Shown in pieces: positions 6,205 through 14,076 of a stretch of 42,887 nt of DNA. This DNA is from Fusobacteriota bacterium. Its GTDB lineage: Bacteria; Bacillota; TC1. Every line of letters starts with the position of its first letter. The stretch's first letter is position 1. The notes beneath the pieces were generated by a model. The model had not been told where the DNA came from. It made no database searches and worked only from the letters and a program-made list of their open reading frames with translations. The stretch covers positions 1-42,887 of the forward strand of contig JAKEGG010000013.1 in NCBI GenBank assembly GCA_022615965.1, read 5' to 3'. The position numbers and the translations under genes were made by a program.

Positions 6205-7845
6205 ATGAACAATAAGGATATTGCAAAAATCGTAGAAGAGGTTCAAAAGGATCCAGATAAGAATTTTGACCTTTTGTATCGAAGTACCTATAAGACAGTT
6301 TATATAATGGCTTTTTCCTACTTGAAAAATAAGGAGGATGCCGAGGATATCACTCAGGAAATTTTTGTCAAAATATATAATAATATCAGCAGCCTCAAGA
6401 ATCCAGCTGCTTTTAACAGCTGGATGAATAGAATAGTTGTTAATAGCTGTTATAGGGCTTTGGAGTATAAGAAAAAAACCAATGGGCATTTAAGGATTGA
6501 TGATGGTGATTCCTATAAGGAATATGAAAACACTAATATGACAGACATCCCAGAGCTCCATCTTGAATTAAAGGACACTCATAAGACTATTATTGAAAAT
6601 ATCAATGAGCTGCCTGTTAAGATTTCTGAGGTTTTGATGATGTACTATTTCCAGGAGCTAAAGGTCAAGACTATTGCTGAGATATTGGATATTGATGAAG
6701 CTACAGTTAAAAGCAGGCTGTTTCAGGGGCGAAAAAAGTTGAGATTGTCCTTGATGGAGTTTTATACAGGTCTTTCCAAGTTGCCGGTTATTTTCTTTGG
6801 TCAGAAGTTTATTGGCTCGGTGATCGGTAATTCTTTTGGTGAGGTAGCTGGTTCTTCGGCAGCAGCTGTTTCAGGAGCAGGTCTATTGGCTTTTCTAGCC
6901 AGGCGATTTAATGATTTCAAGTCTTCCTTTGCTGGTGTAGTTGCTGCTGGACTTTTGGTTTTGGCAATTGTGGCTGGTGCTACCTTGGGTGCTTTTAATT
7001 TAGTAGTTAACAGAAACAGAGCTGATAAAAGTTCTGTCAATAGTGCTGATAACCAAAAGCCAGTGGAAATAAGCGAGCTTAAAAAAACAGAGGAGCCAGT
7101 TAATAAGCCAGTGGAGTCTCCTGTTGTGGAATTTGGTTTTATTAGTAATGGTGGTTCTGATGATGTCCTTAGCATAGTTGATAATACTCCAGCTGATAAA
7201 AGTGGAGATGATCAGTCTCCAGGTGGTGATAATGGACAGGGTGGTGTAGAGGATCAAGATGATTCTGATGGTGAGGATGATGTAGATGAAGATGAAGATC
7301 AGGATGAGGAAGAAATAATACTTGAGTATAATACCTATGATAGGTTCCTTACAGCTTCTGTTTATAATATTTTAAAAAACTCTGGCAGGTTTTTAACTAG
7401 AGATAAATTAGATATCGTTTTAGATCTCCCGGATTTGAAGGAATGCTTAGAGGCTTTAGAACTGAAAGTGGATGCATATCATCAACACGAGGAGGATGAT
7501 GATAGCGATGATGATCATCACCATCATTATTGGAGACATTATCATTTGATTAAGTGGGATCTGGAGCTTAAGTTTAGTTATAAAAAGCATAATAATAATA
7601 AATATGAATTTGAATATTCGATTGCCAAAATCAACAATAATGCCTCTTTAATTAATATTGATCTAGATACAGATGGTAAAGCTGATTTAAATATAGATCT
7701 TGATGATGATGGCTTACCTGACTTAAATATAGATCTTGATGGAGATAGAAAAGCTGATTTAAATATAGATCTTGATGATGATGGCTATCCTGAAAAGAAT
7801 GTTGATACTGATGGCGACTGGCTAGCAGATCTGAATATTCTCTGA
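6205..7845 (+). CDS. ECF sigma factor fused to a membrane segment and exported Asp-rich repeat tail
   Basis: Residues 1-185 are a complete ECF sigma-70 factor: region 2 at about 22-90 (LKNKEDAEDITQEIF then NSWMNRIVVNSCYR) and region 4 at about 133-182 (IAEILDIDEATVKSRLFQG, a helix-turn-helix). An Ala/Gly-rich linker (205-230) leads to one strong membrane helix (242-267) and then about 280 residues that should lie outside the cell. These include a Pro/Val linker, a very acidic run (330-365), a globular-looking piece, a His/Asp cluster (about 422-445) and five 12-residue NIDLDxDGxxDL repeats (484-546) resembling calcium-binding DxDxDG loops. A usual ECF is about 180 residues and has a separate anti-sigma; here sigma and sensor-like parts are one chain. 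The ATG is preceded by AAAGG at 6 nt. The downstream surface-protein operon is a plausible target, by position only. Confidence 0.85.
   Translation: MNNKDIAKIVEEVQKDPDKNFDLLYRSTYKTVYIMAFSYLKNKEDAEDITQEIFVKIYNNISSLKNPAAFNSWMNRIVVNSCYRALEYKKKTNGHLRIDDGDSYKEYENTNMTDIPELHLELKDTHKTIIENINELPVKISEVLMMYYFQELKVKTIAEILDIDEATVKSRLFQGRKKLRLSLMEFYTGLSKLPVIFFGQKFIGSVIGNSFGEVAGSSAAAVSGAGLLAFLARRFNDFKSSFAGVVAAGLLVLAIVAGATLGAFNLVVNRNRADKSSVNSADNQKPVEISELKKTEEPVNKPVESPVVEFGFISNGGSDDVLSIVDNTPADKSGDDQSPGGDNGQGGVEDQDDSDGEDDVDEDEDQDEEEIILEYNTYDRFLTASVYNILKNSGRFLTRDKLDIVLDLPDLKECLEALELKVDAYHQHEEDDDSDDDHHHHYWRHYHLIKWDLELKFSYKKHNNNKYEFEYSIAKINNNASLINIDLDTDGKADLNIDLDDDGLPDLNIDLDGDRKADLNIDLDDDGYPEKNVDTDGDWLADLNIL
7654..7833 (+). 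repeat. Five tandem 36-bp repeats encoding Asp-rich loops
   Basis: The end of the sigma-fusion gene is five in-frame units of 36 bp (12 residues), the third and fourth also similar at the DNA level (AATATAGATCTTGATG). Each reads N-I/V-D-L/T-D-x-D-x-x-x-D/E-L/K. Spacing of the acidic residues (D-x-D-x-D-G) is that of EF-hand or thrombospondin-type-3 calcium loops. Copy number could vary between strains. Confidence 0.92.
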
Positions 7846-7878
7846 TGTATTAATAAGTATCAAATAATTTAGTTGAGT

Positions 7879-7921
7879 AGAAAGCAAAATAAGAATGAAT
7901 TATTTTGCTTTCTGCTTTTTT
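7879..7921 (+). terminator. Terminator after the sigma-fusion gene
   Basis: A 14-bp perfect stem (7879-7892 with 7900-7913; AGAAAGCAAAATAA pairing with TTATTTTGCTTTCT), a 7-nt loop and a T6 run at 7916-7921. It separates the sigma gene from the surface operon, so the two are independent transcription units. Confidence 0.85.
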
Positions 7922-8047
7922 AATAAATATAGTATTATTTTCACCTTGATTAATGTATAATAATTCCAATAATGCTAAAATTATTTGATTTTAACTTTAC
8001 AAGATATTTTCTATAAGCAACCTAGTCACACTAAGTGTATGGTATTT

Positions 8048-8057
8048 ATGGTAAAAT
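8048..8057 (+). promoter_or_regulatory. Extended -10 promoter element (ATGGTAAAAT) for the surface operon
   Basis: The 369-bp gap 7846-8214 holds a terminator, this extended -10 (TGG-TAAAAT) and two inverted repeats. No good -35 box is seen. If used, the leader would be about 150 nt. A weak 7-bp inverted repeat (AACCTTT at 8085, AAAGGTT at 8111) lies inside that leader. Confidence 0.5.
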
Positions 8058-8170
8058 AGCTTTAGAAAAATTTAGAAATATTATAACCTTTTTGTTGATT
8101 GGGGAGTCATAAAGGTTGAACAGTATTTATTCTGTTGTGTTTTTAAATTTTAAGTAGAATTTAAGGAGCA

Positions 8171-8205
8171 TATTATTTAACAAGGTAGGAAGCTGTTAAA
8201 TAATA
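8171..8205 (+). promoter_or_regulatory. 12-bp inverted repeat just before the VWA-gene ribosome site
   Basis: TATTATTTAACA (8171-8182) pairs perfectly with TGTTAAATAATA (8194-8205) around an 11-nt loop, AGGTAGGAAGC. The right arm ends 3 nt before AAGGAAG and the ATG at 8215. There is no T-run, so it is not a terminator. As RNA it would form a hairpin abutting the ribosome site; as DNA it could be an operator. Function unknown. Confidence 0.65.
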
Positions 8206-8214
8206 AAAAGGAAG

Positions 8215-10911
8215 ATGAAAAAGTTAATTAATACCTTTGGAAAATTTATGGTGGTTTTCGGAGCCATAGTTTCGTGTTTGGTTTTTAGCACTGGGACTAT
8301 GGCTAATACTACGTATATCACTTCTCCTTATGTTGCACCTGAAACAGGTCTGCTCTTAGACAAGTCTGCTGCCACTACTGGCAACTTTAATTCTCTAGGC
8401 AGAGAAATCTACAAATTAAACTTTCAAATTGAATCTTCACCAGAACCAGCCTACACTGAAAAACTATATGACATAGTCATTGTTGTTGATACCTCAGGAA
8501 GTATGAATACTGCCTTACAGGGCTATAATCCTATTACTGCTACACCTTCAACTACTGGAAGCTATTATGTTTTCGTTGGAGGACAGTACTATCTGTTATC
8601 CTATAATTCTGGTAATAGCAAATGGTATTACACTATTAGTGGTACCACCTATTATGTTGCCTGGAGCCCTGCAGATAATTATAGTGATCTAGGAGCCCCA
8701 GGCAGCACTAATATCAATAATCCAACGCCTAAGCCTTTTTATCTCTTTACTAACTCCACCAGGCTGGAAGTTACTAAAACTGCTATAACCAATTTTATCA
8801 ATACATTATATACCAAAAATAAATCTGTAAAAATAGGAGTAGTTGAATTTAATGGTCAATTAACTTACTCTGTGTCCAATGATATCGTAAGTGGCTTACA
8901 GCCAATTCAATCGGCAGGGAGTCTGAATCCTATTTTTACAACTAATATCTATAATTTAGTAGCTGGAGGAGCTACCCATAGTAATACTGGAATTGGCCAT
9001 GCCTATGATATATTAAGGACTCAAAGCAATAATAATACCAGACCTAAAATGGTCATTATGTTTACTGATGGGGAACCTGGTAACTATGGCTTCGATGACG
9101 ACAATGGATCAAGATATGCTGCTGGTACTATGAATCAGGCTAGTCAGCTCAAGGCCGATTTTGGAACTACAGTAAATAGTAATTTTAAATTTAATTCATT
9201 AAAAGCAGATAAAATTTATGGCTATACCCATAAAACCACATTAACTTCAGACAGAGTGTTAAATGGCTACGGCTTAGGTGCTACAGTTTATACTATAGGT
9301 CTATACGGAGGAGCCCCTACAACCTTGATGAATGATTATATGAGCAGAGTATCCAGTAACTATAGCTCTACAAACACCTCTGTTGCTACTGACTACTATC
9401 AGTATTCTACAACAGCCCAAGGTTTAAATAATGCTTTCCAGAGTATAGTAAATACAACTGTCACACCAGCTGGTACCATTGGTAAAAGCTATACCAACTT
9501 AAAAGTTAAAGACTATATAGATCCAAGATTCCAGGTAGTAACCTCAACAGGAACACCACTGAACGTAGGACAGACCTTTACATCAGACGGTAAAACAGGA
9601 ACTATCATGCAGGATGCTAATGGCATCTATATTGAATGGACCATCAGTAGCCTGAGCCCAGGTTATGTAAGCTCTGGTGGAGGTTATGTTGCTTCAGCTT
9701 ATGTAATAGCTAAAGATAGCTTTATTGGAGGCAATACAGTACCAACAAATATTGCCAATACTTCAGGGGTATATACCAGTACAGGGAGCAATATAGGCTC
9801 ATTTCCGAACCCAACAGTCAATGTGCCTTTTAATTTCAGCGTGACTAATAAGGAAGAATACATCATCCTTGGACAATATCTGCCAGAGAATATGACCAGT
9901 GTTCAAACCAGTATGTATAGTCCAAGTGACACCAATATACCTGCAAATTTACTGAGCTACAGCTTTAATGAAAGCTTTAGTACCAGTACATTGATCAATA
10001 CTGATAAAAGCTATAACCTGACGGTTACAGCTGATCCACAAAACTATATTGATTTTAGCAATGGTACATTATGGACCCCTATTGCTGGAGTGGGCTATAA
10101 GAGAACTACTGGAGAAACCTATAAAAACCCTGTTGGCACATCAGCAACAACAGTTCAAAAAACTGGAACCTATACAGTCAAGCCAATAGTACCAAATCTA
10201 GAGGCCAATTCCAGAACCATTCTATATGGTGACCTGGTAGGAGTAAACCTCAAGGATCTGATCGAAATAAGCTTGACCAGACCATCTGGTATCGTGGATG
10301 CTAACTGGAACAGACTAAATAGTGAGCTAGCTGCCTATTGGAGCAATATGCTGGCAACCTATACTTCTGCTGAAGAGCCGGCAACAAGGAGCAATACTGA
10401 CCTGGCAGGCTATGAGCCTCTCAATATTTATGGAGATAATAGCAGTCCTTTGACCTTACATGGGGACTTTACTCAAAATGGGATTACCATAGCCACTAAT
10501 ATCCAGCCCAATATCTTTGTGGTACCAGCACAGCTATCAATAACTAAAACAGTTAATACAGGCACAACAGATCAAGGCTTTATCTTCTATGTTTACAGAG
10601 CAGGACAACTGATAACCAAGGTAGCTTTAAAGGATTCAGAAACTGTTATTTTAAATAATCTGAAAAAAGGTCAATACACGATACAAGAGGATACTAACTG
10701 GTCCTGGAGATATGCTGTAACTGGAGCTAATCCTAAGATAGTCAACACCCAAAATGCAGTTTTAAGTCAAGGCTTGAATAATGATATTGGCACAATCGAC
10801 AATACTATTGCCAATGTAAACTTTATTAATTCTAAAATCAATGATAAATGGCTAAGCGCCACTGATCAGATAAATAATAAATTAGTAAATCAGACATGGG
10901 TAGGTGATTAA
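8215..10911 (+). CDS. Secreted VWA-domain protein with SpaA-like C-terminal domain
   Basis: An 898-residue exported protein. A Sec signal peptide occupies about residues 1-30. The VWA domain starts at about 85 with DIVIVVDTSGSMN, giving the MIDAS metal site D92-x-S94-x-S96, and continues to FTDGEPG near 282. Between the MIDAS strand and the next helix is an unusual Tyr-rich insertion of about 80 residues (108-180). The middle is Ser/Thr/Asn-rich. Residues about 770-870 (LSITKTVNTG... LKKGQYTIQED) look like a SpaA/Cna-B prealbumin-like domain of the kind that forms isopeptide bonds. No LPXTG motif or C-terminal membrane helix is present, so anchoring must be by a partner. It is the first gene of an operon with TasA-like proteins and SipW, and the next gene starts one base after its stop. 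Confidence 0.8.
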   Translation: MKKLINTFGKFMVVFGAIVSCLVFSTGTMANTTYITSPYVAPETGLLLDKSAATTGNFNSLGREIYKLNFQIESSPEPAYTEKLYDIVIVVDTSGSMNTALQGYNPITATPSTTGSYYVFVGGQYYLLSYNSGNSKWYYTISGTTYYVAWSPADNYSDLGAPGSTNINNPTPKPFYLFTNSTRLEVTKTAITNFINTLYTKNKSVKIGVVEFNGQLTYSVSNDIVSGLQPIQSAGSLNPIFTTNIYNLVAGGATHSNTGIGHAYDILRTQSNNNTRPKMVIMFTDGEPGNYGFDDDNGSRYAAGTMNQASQLKADFGTTVNSNFKFNSLKADKIYGYTHKTTLTSDRVLNGYGLGATVYTIGLYGGAPTTLMNDYMSRVSSNYSSTNTSVATDYYQYSTTAQGLNNAFQSIVNTTVTPAGTIGKSYTNLKVKDYIDPRFQVVTSTGTPLNVGQTFTSDGKTGTIMQDANGIYIEWTISSLSPGYVSSGGGYVASAYVIAKDSFIGGNTVPTNIANTSGVYTSTGSNIGSFPNPTVNVPFNFSVTNKEEYIILGQYLPENMTSVQTSMYSPSDTNIPANLLSYSFNESFSTSTLINTDKSYNLTVTADPQNYIDFSNGTLWTPIAGVGYKRTTGETYKNPVGTSATTVQKTGTYTVKPIVPNLEANSRTILYGDLVGVNLKDLIEISLTRPSGIVDANWNRLNSELAAYWSNMLATYTSAEEPATRSNTDLAGYEPLNIYGDNSSPLTLHGDFTQNGITIATNIQPNIFVVPAQLSITKTVNTGTTDQGFIFYVYRAGQLITKVALKDSETVILNNLKKGQYTIQEDTNWSWRYAVTGANPKIVNTQNAVLSQGLNNDIGTIDNTIANVNFINSKINDKWLSATDQINNKLVNQTWVGD

Positions 10912-10912
10912 A

Positions 10913-11428
10913 ATGAAAAAGAAGAAAACTTTGATCATCATAATAATCCTGTTTATCTTAAATACTTTGGTTGCTGTTTCCACTACGATTGCCTATTTGG
11001 TGGCTTCACCAAGTAAGAACAATGTTCTGGTCAAACCAGATCCAATGGTCACTATTACTGAAACCTTAAGTCAGGAAAAAATAGTTTCAGTAAGAAATGA
11101 CAGTAATTTTACAGCATATGTAAGAGTGGCTTTAGTAGTTGATTATCGATCGATTAGCAATAGTCAGATGATTATACCAGCTGAAAATGATGTTAACTAT
11201 ATACTTGATACCAACTGGGATATATTATGGGATTTAAATGGCAATTACTATTACTACACCATACCACTGGCCCCTGGTGAAAGCTCCAGCATCCTCCTAA
11301 GAGACGTTGAGCTAAAACCTGGAAAATCAGTGCCGGCGGGCTATCAGCTTGAAGTAGTAGTATTAGCTGATCTGATCCAAGCTGATCCTGTTAATGGGGT
11401 AACAGAATCTTGGGGGGTAACACCATAA
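10913..11428 (+). CDS. TasA/camelysin-like secreted protein 1
   Basis: A 171-residue protein with a Lys-rich start and hydrophobic segment (residues 6-28) ending in STTIAYLVAS, the type of signal peptide processed by SipW in the TasA/CalY (camelysin) group. The mature part is beta-rich and has the repeating logic of these proteins: SVRNDSNFTAYVRVALVVDY and PLAPGESSSILLRDV. Start at the ATG 10913, with AGGTG 6 nt upstream inside the end of the VWA gene; the start lies one base after that gene's stop, so translation is probably coupled. It is the most divergent of the three such proteins here and could be a minor or capping subunit; that role is inferred. Confidence 0.7.
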   Translation: MKKKKTLIIIIILFILNTLVAVSTTIAYLVASPSKNNVLVKPDPMVTITETLSQEKIVSVRNDSNFTAYVRVALVVDYRSISNSQMIIPAENDVNYILDTNWDILWDLNGNYYYYTIPLAPGESSSILLRDVELKPGKSVPAGYQLEVVVLADLIQADPVNGVTESWGVTP

Positions 11429-11471
11429 GATTATTAAATAAAATAAATATATTTTGAAAGGAAGATGAATT

Positions 11472-12071
11472 TTGAAAGAAAAGAAAAAATTATTATTAGG
11501 AGTAGCTTTTGCCTTGTTGTTGATCGTGGCTTCAGTATCACTTACTGTTGCTTACTTCACTCAGACAACTGCTGAAAAAATCAACGTATTTACTTTAGGC
11601 ACAGTTTCAGCTACTTTAACAGAGCCTAACTTCGAGGCTTTAACTGCAGAACAAAAAGTATTAGTACCAAGCAGGATCATTCCTAAAGACCCTACTGTAA
11701 CAATTGGTGCTAACAGCGAGGAAGTATATGCTAGAGTATTTGTTAAAATCGAAACAGACTTTTTAAATGCTATTGATACAACTGCTGGATTTACAACACC
11801 TAATTCAGGCTGGAGTCTTTTTGGTACAACAGTATCTGGAGATTACACAATCATAGAATATAGATTTTCTACTATAGTTGGTAAGGCAACAACAGATCAA
11901 GAATTACCTCAAGTATTTGAACAATTGAAAATCAAAAATTCAGCTACAACTACTGATATAAGTGCTATCAATGATCCAAATATCAAAGTAATAGCTCAAA
12001 TCGTTCAGGTTGAAAGTTTTGCTGATGCTACCGCAGCCTTTACTGCAGTTGGCAGACCTGCTGGCTATTAG
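11472..12071 (+). CDS. TasA/camelysin-like secreted protein 2
   Basis: A 199-residue protein starting at TTG 11472, placed by AAAGGAAG 7 nt upstream; an ATG at 11465 is in another frame. The N-terminus has a basic head and hydrophobic stretch (7-26) followed by TVAYFTQTTAEKINVFTLGTV, which closely follows the TasA/CalY pattern around the SipW cleavage site. The mature domain includes PKDPTVTIGANSEEVYARVFVKI, the region conserved in this family. Proteins of this group form extracellular fibres in biofilms of Bacillus. It is the best fibre-subunit candidate of the operon. Confidence 0.8.
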   Translation: MKEKKKLLLGVAFALLLIVASVSLTVAYFTQTTAEKINVFTLGTVSATLTEPNFEALTAEQKVLVPSRIIPKDPTVTIGANSEEVYARVFVKIETDFLNAIDTTAGFTTPNSGWSLFGTTVSGDYTIIEYRFSTIVGKATTDQELPQVFEQLKIKNSATTTDISAINDPNIKVIAQIVQVESFADATAAFTAVGRPAGY

Positions 12072-12088
12072 GAATAAGGAGCTAAAAA

Positions 12089-12715
12089 ATGAAAAAATCA
12101 AAAAAAACCCTATTATTACTACTAAGTATTTTTTCTGTTGTAGCAATTACAGCAAGTTTAACCATAGCCTGGTTCAGTGCTCAGGATACAGCTACCAATA
12201 TTGCCACTATGGGCAATATGGATGTTGAGATTACAGAGTCATCTACAGAACCAGATGCAGTAATAACTGAAAATGGTATTACCTACACTGATCCTCGTAT
12301 GCCTGGCGACTCATTATCAAAAGTAATAAGAGCAGTCAATACTGGTAATCAGGAGCTATACATCAGATTTGTGGTAACTAAGGCCTGGTACGATGCTGAT
12401 ACAGGCTTAGTAGCTCCAGGAACTGATCCAAGCTTTATTGAACTATTGAATATCGATGCCAGCAAATATGTTGTAGTAACTGAAGGAAATACCACTTACT
12501 ACTATTTAAAGGCTCCATTAGCTGCAGGAGCAACAGATATGTTATTTGACTCCTTTAAAATAGCTGAGGCTACAACCAATGCCCATATAGGCCTGCAAGC
12601 CAGGATAATGGTAACTACAGATGCTGTCCAATATGACCATGGTGTAGATGCAGTAGCAGCCCAAGGCTGGCATGTTCATGTAGATGCTATTACTTTAGAG
12701 CTAACCAGTAATTAA
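12089..12715 (+). CDS. TasA/camelysin-like secreted protein 3
   Basis: A 208-residue paralogue of the two preceding proteins. AAGGAG lies 7 nt before the ATG. The signal region (7-28) ends in SLTIAWFSAQDTATNIATMG, and the mature part has DPRMPGDSLSKVIRAVNTGNQELYIRFVV, matching the family layout of a beta-sandwich with conserved PGD and N-rich turns. It ends LELTSN with no anchor. Presence of three paralogues plus a dedicated signal peptidase suggests a multi-subunit surface fibre. Confidence 0.78.
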   Translation: MKKSKKTLLLLLSIFSVVAITASLTIAWFSAQDTATNIATMGNMDVEITESSTEPDAVITENGITYTDPRMPGDSLSKVIRAVNTGNQELYIRFVVTKAWYDADTGLVAPGTDPSFIELLNIDASKYVVVTEGNTTYYYLKAPLAAGATDMLFDSFKIAEATTNAHIGLQARIMVTTDAVQYDHGVDAVAAQGWHVHVDAITLELTSN

Positions 12716-12758
12716 TTAGCTAAAAATATCGGAAGTCATGAGAGAAAGGAGAAGAGAA

Positions 12759-13430
12759 ATGAAAAAAACTGTCATTAAAGTAATAGTTGCTGCTATTATG
12801 CTCTTTTTCCTTTCTTTCCCAGCTTCTGTATTAGCTGCCAGTAATGTTGTCTTTGAAGGGGAAAGTGATAGGTTTGTTTTTATTCCAGGCAATAAGGATT
12901 TGTTCCAAAACTTTAAGGGCATGCTTCCAGGTGAACGTAGAACTCAAGAGGTAGTGGTAAAAAACAATTCATTACGTACACTAGACTACTATATGAAAGT
13001 AGTTGATCACCCTGATTTAAATGATGGTTTAGATATTTACCGAGAAGAATTGATGAACCTGATGCTTATGAATATGAACTTTAGCAATGGTATAAGTTAT
13101 AGTGGTACCTTCAAGGATGCTACTACAACCAACAATGTCAATAATAAAGAGAAGTATAAGGAAGGCTATTTTTACCTAACTACCTTAGGTCCTGGTCAAA
13201 GCATGAATATAGATCTGGAACTTTATGCACCAGGTGAAACCTTTGATCAAAGGTTTAATAATCTGGCAGTCTATATTGATTGGCACTTTTATGTTGAGGA
13301 AGATCAAGATAGTGTGATTGTTAAAATACCTCAAACTGGAGGTTATATCATTGTATTAGCAGGTGTTATGATATTAAGTATAGGCATTATAGTGCTATTA
13401 AAAAATAAAAGGGATAGGGAAGATGCTTAA
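12759..13430 (+). CDS. Cell-surface protein with IPQTG sorting signal
   Basis: A 223-residue exported protein. The ATG at 12759 follows AAAGGAG by 7 nt; an upstream in-frame ATG (12738) is not needed. A classic Sec signal peptide (MKKTVIKV... FPASVLAAS) differs from the SipW-type signals of its neighbours. The mature part has a beta-sandwich feel (PGERRTQEVVVKNNS, GPGQSMNIDLELYAPG). The C-terminus is a complete cell-wall sorting signal: IPQTGG (190-195), a hydrophobic helix and the basic tail KNKRDREDA. It is the only wall-anchored member of the operon, so it may tether the fibre. No sortase gene is in the window. Its end overlaps the start of sipW by 8 bp. Confidence 0.78.
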   Translation: MKKTVIKVIVAAIMLFFLSFPASVLAASNVVFEGESDRFVFIPGNKDLFQNFKGMLPGERRTQEVVVKNNSLRTLDYYMKVVDHPDLNDGLDIYREELMNLMLMNMNFSNGISYSGTFKDATTTNNVNNKEKYKEGYFYLTTLGPGQSMNIDLELYAPGETFDQRFNNLAVYIDWHFYVEEDQDSVIVKIPQTGGYIIVLAGVMILSIGIIVLLKNKRDREDA

Positions 13431-13911
13431 ATTTTTGAAAGTAATTACTAATATAGTGGTTTTAGCCTTGTTTATATTAATAACATTTTTTATCTTGGCA
13501 CCTTTTTTTGGCTTAAAGCTTTATGCAGTAGTAAGTGGCAGCATGGAGCCTGGTATACCAGTTGGAGCCTTGGCAGCAGCCAGGACAGTGCCGGCTGAAG
13601 AAATCATTGCCGGTGATGTGATCACCTTTTATGTTAACCCAGGTAGCGATACAGTAGCTACTCATAGAGTAGTTGAGGTCAATAAAGCTGAAGGTTCCTT
13701 TAAAACCAAAGGTGATAGTAATGAGGCTGCCGATATCAACCCGGTCAAGTACTCTCAATTACTAGGAAGAGTTCAGTTTTCCTTGCCCTACTTAGGCTAC
13801 TTTTACTATTTTCTAGGAACTATGATCGGCAAGATCACCATGATCATTGTTTTTTTATCCTTGATTATCTTGTCAGTTCTTTTAGAAAAACTCATTGAAA
13901 AAAGAGAATAG
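13423..13911 (+). CDS. sipW: SipW-type (ER-type) signal peptidase I
   Basis: A 162-residue membrane signal peptidase that should cleave the signal peptides of the TasA-like proteins encoded just upstream. Membrane helices lie at about 6-32 and 125-155. The catalytic Ser is in VVSGSMEPGI (Ser40) and the general base is His81 in ATHRVVEV, where ordinary bacterial signal peptidases have Lys; this Ser/His pair marks the ER/archaeal/SipW class. GDVITFY and the later KGDSNEAAD (GDxN) box are also in place. It overlaps the anchor gene by 8 bp, so it is the last gene of the operon. Confidence 0.9.
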   Translation: MLKFLKVITNIVVLALFILITFFILAPFFGLKLYAVVSGSMEPGIPVGALAAARTVPAEEIIAGDVITFYVNPGSDTVATHRVVEVNKAEGSFKTKGDSNEAADINPVKYSQLLGRVQFSLPYLGYFYYFLGTMIGKITMIIVFLSLIILSVLLEKLIEKRE

Positions 13912-13970
13912 CTGTATACAAAGGCCAGAAAAGAAAAAAGCATCCTGGCTGACTTTTGTCGACAGAATAG

Positions 13971-14001
13971 ATCCCTGATAAGTAATTATCAGGGATTTTT
14001 T
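13971..14001 (+). terminator. Terminator of the surface operon
   Basis: A 10-bp stem (ATCCCTGATA 13971-13980 with TATCAGGGAT 13987-13996), a 6-nt loop and a T6 run. A short G/C box pair (GCCAG at 13924, CTGGC at 13945) lies upstream and is not part of it. Confidence 0.88.
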
Positions 14002-14076
14002 GTTGTAGAGATAATACCTGGAAATTAAAGCCTATAAATTATATAATGATGATATACTGAAAATCAAGGAGATATT

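Noticed and set aside
6801-7175. Minus-strand open frame inside the sigma-fusion gene
   Set aside because: It mirrors a long low-complexity coding stretch, has no ribosome site and shows no family features.
8041-8214. Cyclic-di-GMP riboswitch in the surface-operon leader
   Set aside because: The conserved GEMM core sequences are absent; the inverted repeats here do not have that layout.
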